A DNA stretch of 64,000 nucleotides, taken from positions 18,411 to 82,410 of the forward strand of contig JAKELU010000006.1 in the NCBI GenBank assembly GCA_022760735.1, given 5' to 3'. This document shows positions 61,638-64,000 of this stretch, in pieces (the stretch's first letter is position 1; each line of letters opens with the position of its first letter). The translations under genes and the position numbers were made by a program. The notes under the pieces are model-generated. The model was not told where the DNA came from. It saw only the letters and a program-made list of their open reading frames with translations, and made no database searches. The stretch is from Firmicutes bacterium FC7. GTDB taxonomy: Bacteria > Bacillota > Clostridia > Tissierellales > Tissierellaceae.

Positions 61638-61961
61638 ATGAACGATAAACATGTACATGATGAAAATTGTAACCACGACCATGAAGATATGGATATAATC
61701 TATTTAACGTTAGAAGATGATTCAGAATTAGAATGTGAAGTAATTGGTATATTCGAAGTGGAAGATAAGGAATATATAGCTCTTGCACCACTAGGTGAAG
61801 AAGAAGTATTGCTTTATGGATATAAAGAAAAAGAGAATGATGAATTTGAGCTAGTATCAATAGAAGATGAAGATGAATTCGATCTTGTAACTGAGGCTTT
61901 TTATGCCTTATATTCTGATGATGATTTTGAAGAATTTGAAGATGAGGATTTTGAAGAGTAA
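61638..61961 (+). CDS. DUF1292 family protein
   Basis: A 107-residue acidic protein: a His/Cys-rich start (HVHDENCNHDHED) that may bind metal, then the DUF1292 core YLTLEDDSELECEVIGIFEVEDKEYIALAP and an acidic tail (EEFEDEDFEE). AAAGGAG lies eight bases before the ATG at 61638. Function unknown; often near RNA-processing genes in clostridia. Confidence 0.9.
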   Translation: MNDKHVHDENCNHDHEDMDIIYLTLEDDSELECEVIGIFEVEDKEYIALAPLGEEEVLLYGYKEKENDEFELVSIEDEDEFDLVTEAFYALYSDDDFEEFEDEDFEE

Positions 61962-61979
61962 GAATAATTAATATATAAG

Positions 61980-62014
61980 AAAAGTACTTTGTATTTTATG
62001 CAAGGTACTTTTTA
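61980..62014 (+). terminator. Terminator after the DUF1292 gene
   Basis: AAAGTACTTTG and CAAGGTACTTT stem followed by a short T tract. Confidence 0.85.
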
Positions 62015-62044
62015 ATCATTATGTATTTTTTAAGAGGTGATTTG

Positions 62045-62905
62045 TTGTATAAACTTATAGCTTTGGATTTAGATGGAACATTGCTAGATGACAATAAAAA
62101 AATAAGTACTGAGAATATTATCACAATAAATAACTTAATTAATAAAGGCTTAAAGGTTGTAATAGCAACAGGAAGAGGATATTATTCAGCAAAAAAATTA
62201 ACCGAAAAGCTTGATAAAAAGCTGACTATTTTAGCAAATAATGGGAATATTATTAGAAATACATCTGATGATCTAACAATTTTTGCACGATATATGGAAA
62301 AGGAAATTGTTAAGGATATTTTGATAGAAGGTAAAAAAATCAATTTGAATCCTATTGTACATGTTGATTATTTTACGGATGGAATTGATATGGTAATAGA
62401 AGAGAACATCAGTGATAATTTTATTGAGAGATATATTTCCAAAAATCCTAGCAGATTTAAGGCAGTTAGTAATAATATATTGTATAATGTAGATAGGGTA
62501 CTAGCACTTGTATATTTAGGAAGTAGAGAAAGACTGAATGTGTTTTATCAAGGGCTTATAGACAAATATCCTAAAAAACATAGCTCTCACATATTAAATA
62601 ATATACAGGTAGCTGAAGCTATGTTAGAGATTATGAATCCTTTTGCGAATAAAGGAGTTACCTTATTAGAATATTGTAATAGCATTGGAATTAAGGCAGA
62701 AGAAGTCATTGCTATAGGTGATGACAACAACGATATTGATATGATTAAAAATGTAGGCTTAGGTATAGCAATGAAAAATGGAAGCGAGTTAGTTAAAGGG
62801 TCTGCTGACATAGTAACAGAAGAAGACAATAATAACTCTGGGGTAGCCTATATTCTAAATAAAATTTTCGATTCAGAAAGGGTAGAGGTGGAATTTTGGA
62901 CATAA
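62045..62905 (+). CDS. Cof-type HAD-IIB phosphatase
   Basis: A 286-residue sugar-phosphate-type hydrolase: motif I IALDLDGTLLDD (nucleophile Asp), motif II VIATGRGYYSAKKL, and the C-terminal EVIAIGDDNNDIDMIKNVGLGIAMKNG with the second Asp pair. Cof-type caps insert between them. Dephosphorylates a phosphosugar or cofactor. The TTG at 62045 is preferred over the longer starts because AGAGGTGA precedes it and the family begins a few residues before the nucleophile. It overlaps the next gene by 10 bases. Confidence 0.9.
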   Translation: MYKLIALDLDGTLLDDNKKISTENIITINNLINKGLKVVIATGRGYYSAKKLTEKLDKKLTILANNGNIIRNTSDDLTIFARYMEKEIVKDILIEGKKINLNPIVHVDYFTDGIDMVIEENISDNFIERYISKNPSRFKAVSNNILYNVDRVLALVYLGSRERLNVFYQGLIDKYPKKHSSHILNNIQVAEAMLEIMNPFANKGVTLLEYCNSIGIKAEEVIAIGDDNNDIDMIKNVGLGIAMKNGSELVKGSADIVTEEDNNNSGVAYILNKIFDSERVEVEFWT

Positions 62906-63846
62906 AAGTATACAACACATATGCGAAATATTTAAAGGAAAGATATGGTGAGAAAGTTTATAAATTGCCTATTAGTCTTCCCTTAACCTGTCCTAATAGA
63001 GATGGTGTTATAAGTCATGGTGGATGTACTTTTTGTGGAGAAGAAGGAGGGTCATTTGAAAACCTCCCAAATTATATGACTGTTAAGGAACAGGTAAAAA
63101 AGAATATGGAATATATAAGAAAGAGATATAATGCAAATAAGTTTATTGCATATTTTCAAAACTTTAGTAACACATATTTACCACTTGAGGATTTCAAAAA
63201 ATATATTAATGAAGCTATTATGGATGATATAGTGGGGTTGTCAATTTCGACAAGACCTGACTGCATAAATGATAATTACTTGAATTTTCTTGTTGATTTG
63301 AAGTATAATATGGGTATAGATATAACGATAGAACTAGGATTACAAAGTGTAAATTATCATACTCTAGTAAAAATAAACAGAGGTCATACATTAGCAGAAT
63401 TTATAGATGCAGTCTTAAGGATAAAGAAGCATGATTTGAGAGTATGTACACATGTAATTTTAAATTTACCATGGGATAATATTCATGACACCATTGAAAA
63501 TGCTAAAATCATTTCAGCTTTAGGTATTGATGAAATTAAGCTACATAATCTTTATATTGTTGATGGCACACCTATGGCTGAGCAATATAAAAATAACGAA
63601 ATTGATATAATTTCAAAAAAAGAATATATACATAGAGTAATAACCTTTTTAGAATACTTAGATCCTAATATAGTAGTTCAGAGAATAATGGGAAGAGCAC
63701 CTGAAGAAAATACCTTATTTGTAAATTGGCATGAATCTTGGTGGAAAATACGAGATGAAATCGTTACCAAGATGGAAGAGGAGAACAGGTACCAAGGCAG
63801 TAAGTTTAATTACTTAAATGGTAAGGCTTTAAAAAATTTTAAATAA
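62896..63846 (+). CDS. TIGR01212 family radical SAM protein (YtqA-like)
   Basis: A 316-residue radical SAM protein: CPNRDGVISHGGCTFCGEEGG gives the cluster motif in the long CNxxxxxxxxGCTFC form of this family, followed by IAYFQNFSNTYLP, GLSISTRPDCI and TIELGLQSVNYHTLVKINRGH. TTG start with GAGGTGG upstream. The family's reaction is not settled to my knowledge. Confidence 0.93.
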   Translation: MDIKVYNTYAKYLKERYGEKVYKLPISLPLTCPNRDGVISHGGCTFCGEEGGSFENLPNYMTVKEQVKKNMEYIRKRYNANKFIAYFQNFSNTYLPLEDFKKYINEAIMDDIVGLSISTRPDCINDNYLNFLVDLKYNMGIDITIELGLQSVNYHTLVKINRGHTLAEFIDAVLRIKKHDLRVCTHVILNLPWDNIHDTIENAKIISALGIDEIKLHNLYIVDGTPMAEQYKNNEIDIISKKEYIHRVITFLEYLDPNIVVQRIMGRAPEENTLFVNWHESWWKIRDEIVTKMEEENRYQGSKFNYLNGKALKNFK

Positions 63847-63896
63847 AACTAAAACAACTATATTTTTATCAAAAAAGAAAGGTTAGGTGGTCAATC

Positions 63897-64000
63897 ATGG
63901 TTAAGTTCATTTTAGGGAGAAAGGGCGCTGGAAAAACTAAATGGTTAATTGACAATGCTAACAAGGATATGAAGGAGGGCAATGGAAATATCGCGTTTGT
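63897..64000 (+). CDS. P-loop ATPase-like protein, 5' part
   Basis: The gene runs off the window after ~34 codons. The Walker A, FILGRKGAGKTKWL, is complete; the next residues (IDNANKDMKEGNGN) resemble clostridial ATP-binding proteins often called PilT-like. GGTTAGGTGG precedes the ATG. Function not deducible from this part. Confidence 0.75.
   Translation, partial: MVKFILGRKGAGKTKWLIDNANKDMKEGNGNIAF

Noticed and set aside
1-64000. CRISPR arrays, tRNA or rRNA genes, insertion sequences, prophage
   Set aside because: No regularly spaced repeats, cloverleaf sequences, rRNA blocks, transposase genes or phage structural genes were seen.

Overview
The window is A/T-rich DNA from a low-GC, anaerobic, endospore-forming member of the Clostridia. 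The evidence is a GerA germinant-receptor locus, an anaerobic (glycyl-radical) ribonucleotide reductase, pyruvate phosphate dikinase with its regulator, a CooS-family protein, an Nqr/Rnf-type flavin pump, a CIRCE element, GAGGTG/GGAGG ribosome binding sites and many TTG starts. A Tissierellales or Alkaliphilus-like relative would fit, but the genus is inference. I found no rRNA, tRNA, CRISPR array, prophage or insertion sequence.

Layout. 1-14.6 kb: the 3' part of ligD, a DUF2975/XRE pair, a frameshifted M20 amidohydrolase, accC, a c-di-AMP riboswitch driving a CPA2 cation:proton antiporter and a PII-like protein, a GltD-like oxidoreductase with a nitroreductase, a VanRS-like two-component system and a PadR/HAAS pair. 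14.6-31.6 kb: a divergent CooS protein, a broken gerA receptor locus, a Zn-dependent phospholipase-C-like protein, an AbgT/PepT-like pair, CIRCE-controlled hsp20, truA, a decayed MhqD-like hydrolase, and ppsR-ppdK behind candidate CcpN boxes. 31.6-37.4 kb: a decaying accessory patch (a response regulator/kinase deletion chimera, lemA, a truncated DUF4428 gene), a diguanylate cyclase and a frameshifted chemoreceptor. 37.4-45.1 kb: ZIP transporter, ybaK, a SodC-like protein whose ribosome binding site lies inside a terminator, mnmH, an ECF S component, an acyl-ACP thioesterase, mgsA, csp and a parvulin. 45.2-49.1 kb: nqrBCDEF without nqrA. 49.2-64 kb: a RelA/SpoT-domain protein, DUF4153, msrA, a radical SAM protein, nrdDG behind paired NrdR boxes, a free-methionine-sulfoxide reductase, a transglutaminase, an orphan methyltransferase, pepD, a DUF1292 protein, a HAD phosphatase, a TIGR01212 radical SAM enzyme and the start of a P-loop ATPase.

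How the genes fit together. Energy metabolism and anaerobic redox (Nqr-type pump, CooS, PPDK, GltD-like flavoprotein) sit beside oxidative-damage repair (MsrA, free-Met-SO reductase, SodC-like, Tag, LigD). Several control circuits can be read from the DNA: the c-di-AMP riboswitch, CIRCE, NrdR boxes, CcpN-like boxes, a PadR palindrome inside a promoter, an 11-bp-period repeat before the VanR-like gene, a sigma-D promoter before the chemoreceptor, and a 21-bp-period LytTR-like repeat.

Most notable points: (i) the CooS protein keeps five of six expected C-cluster ligands but has Glu in place of the conserved Cys, as in hybrid-cluster proteins; (ii) the riboswitch-antiporter-PII module; (iii) a five-gene Nqr operon lacking NqrA/RnfB/RnfC; (iv) several genes broken by single-base lesions, three of which look like loss of one T from a T run. 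The last point means assembly accuracy should be settled before biology is inferred from the broken genes.
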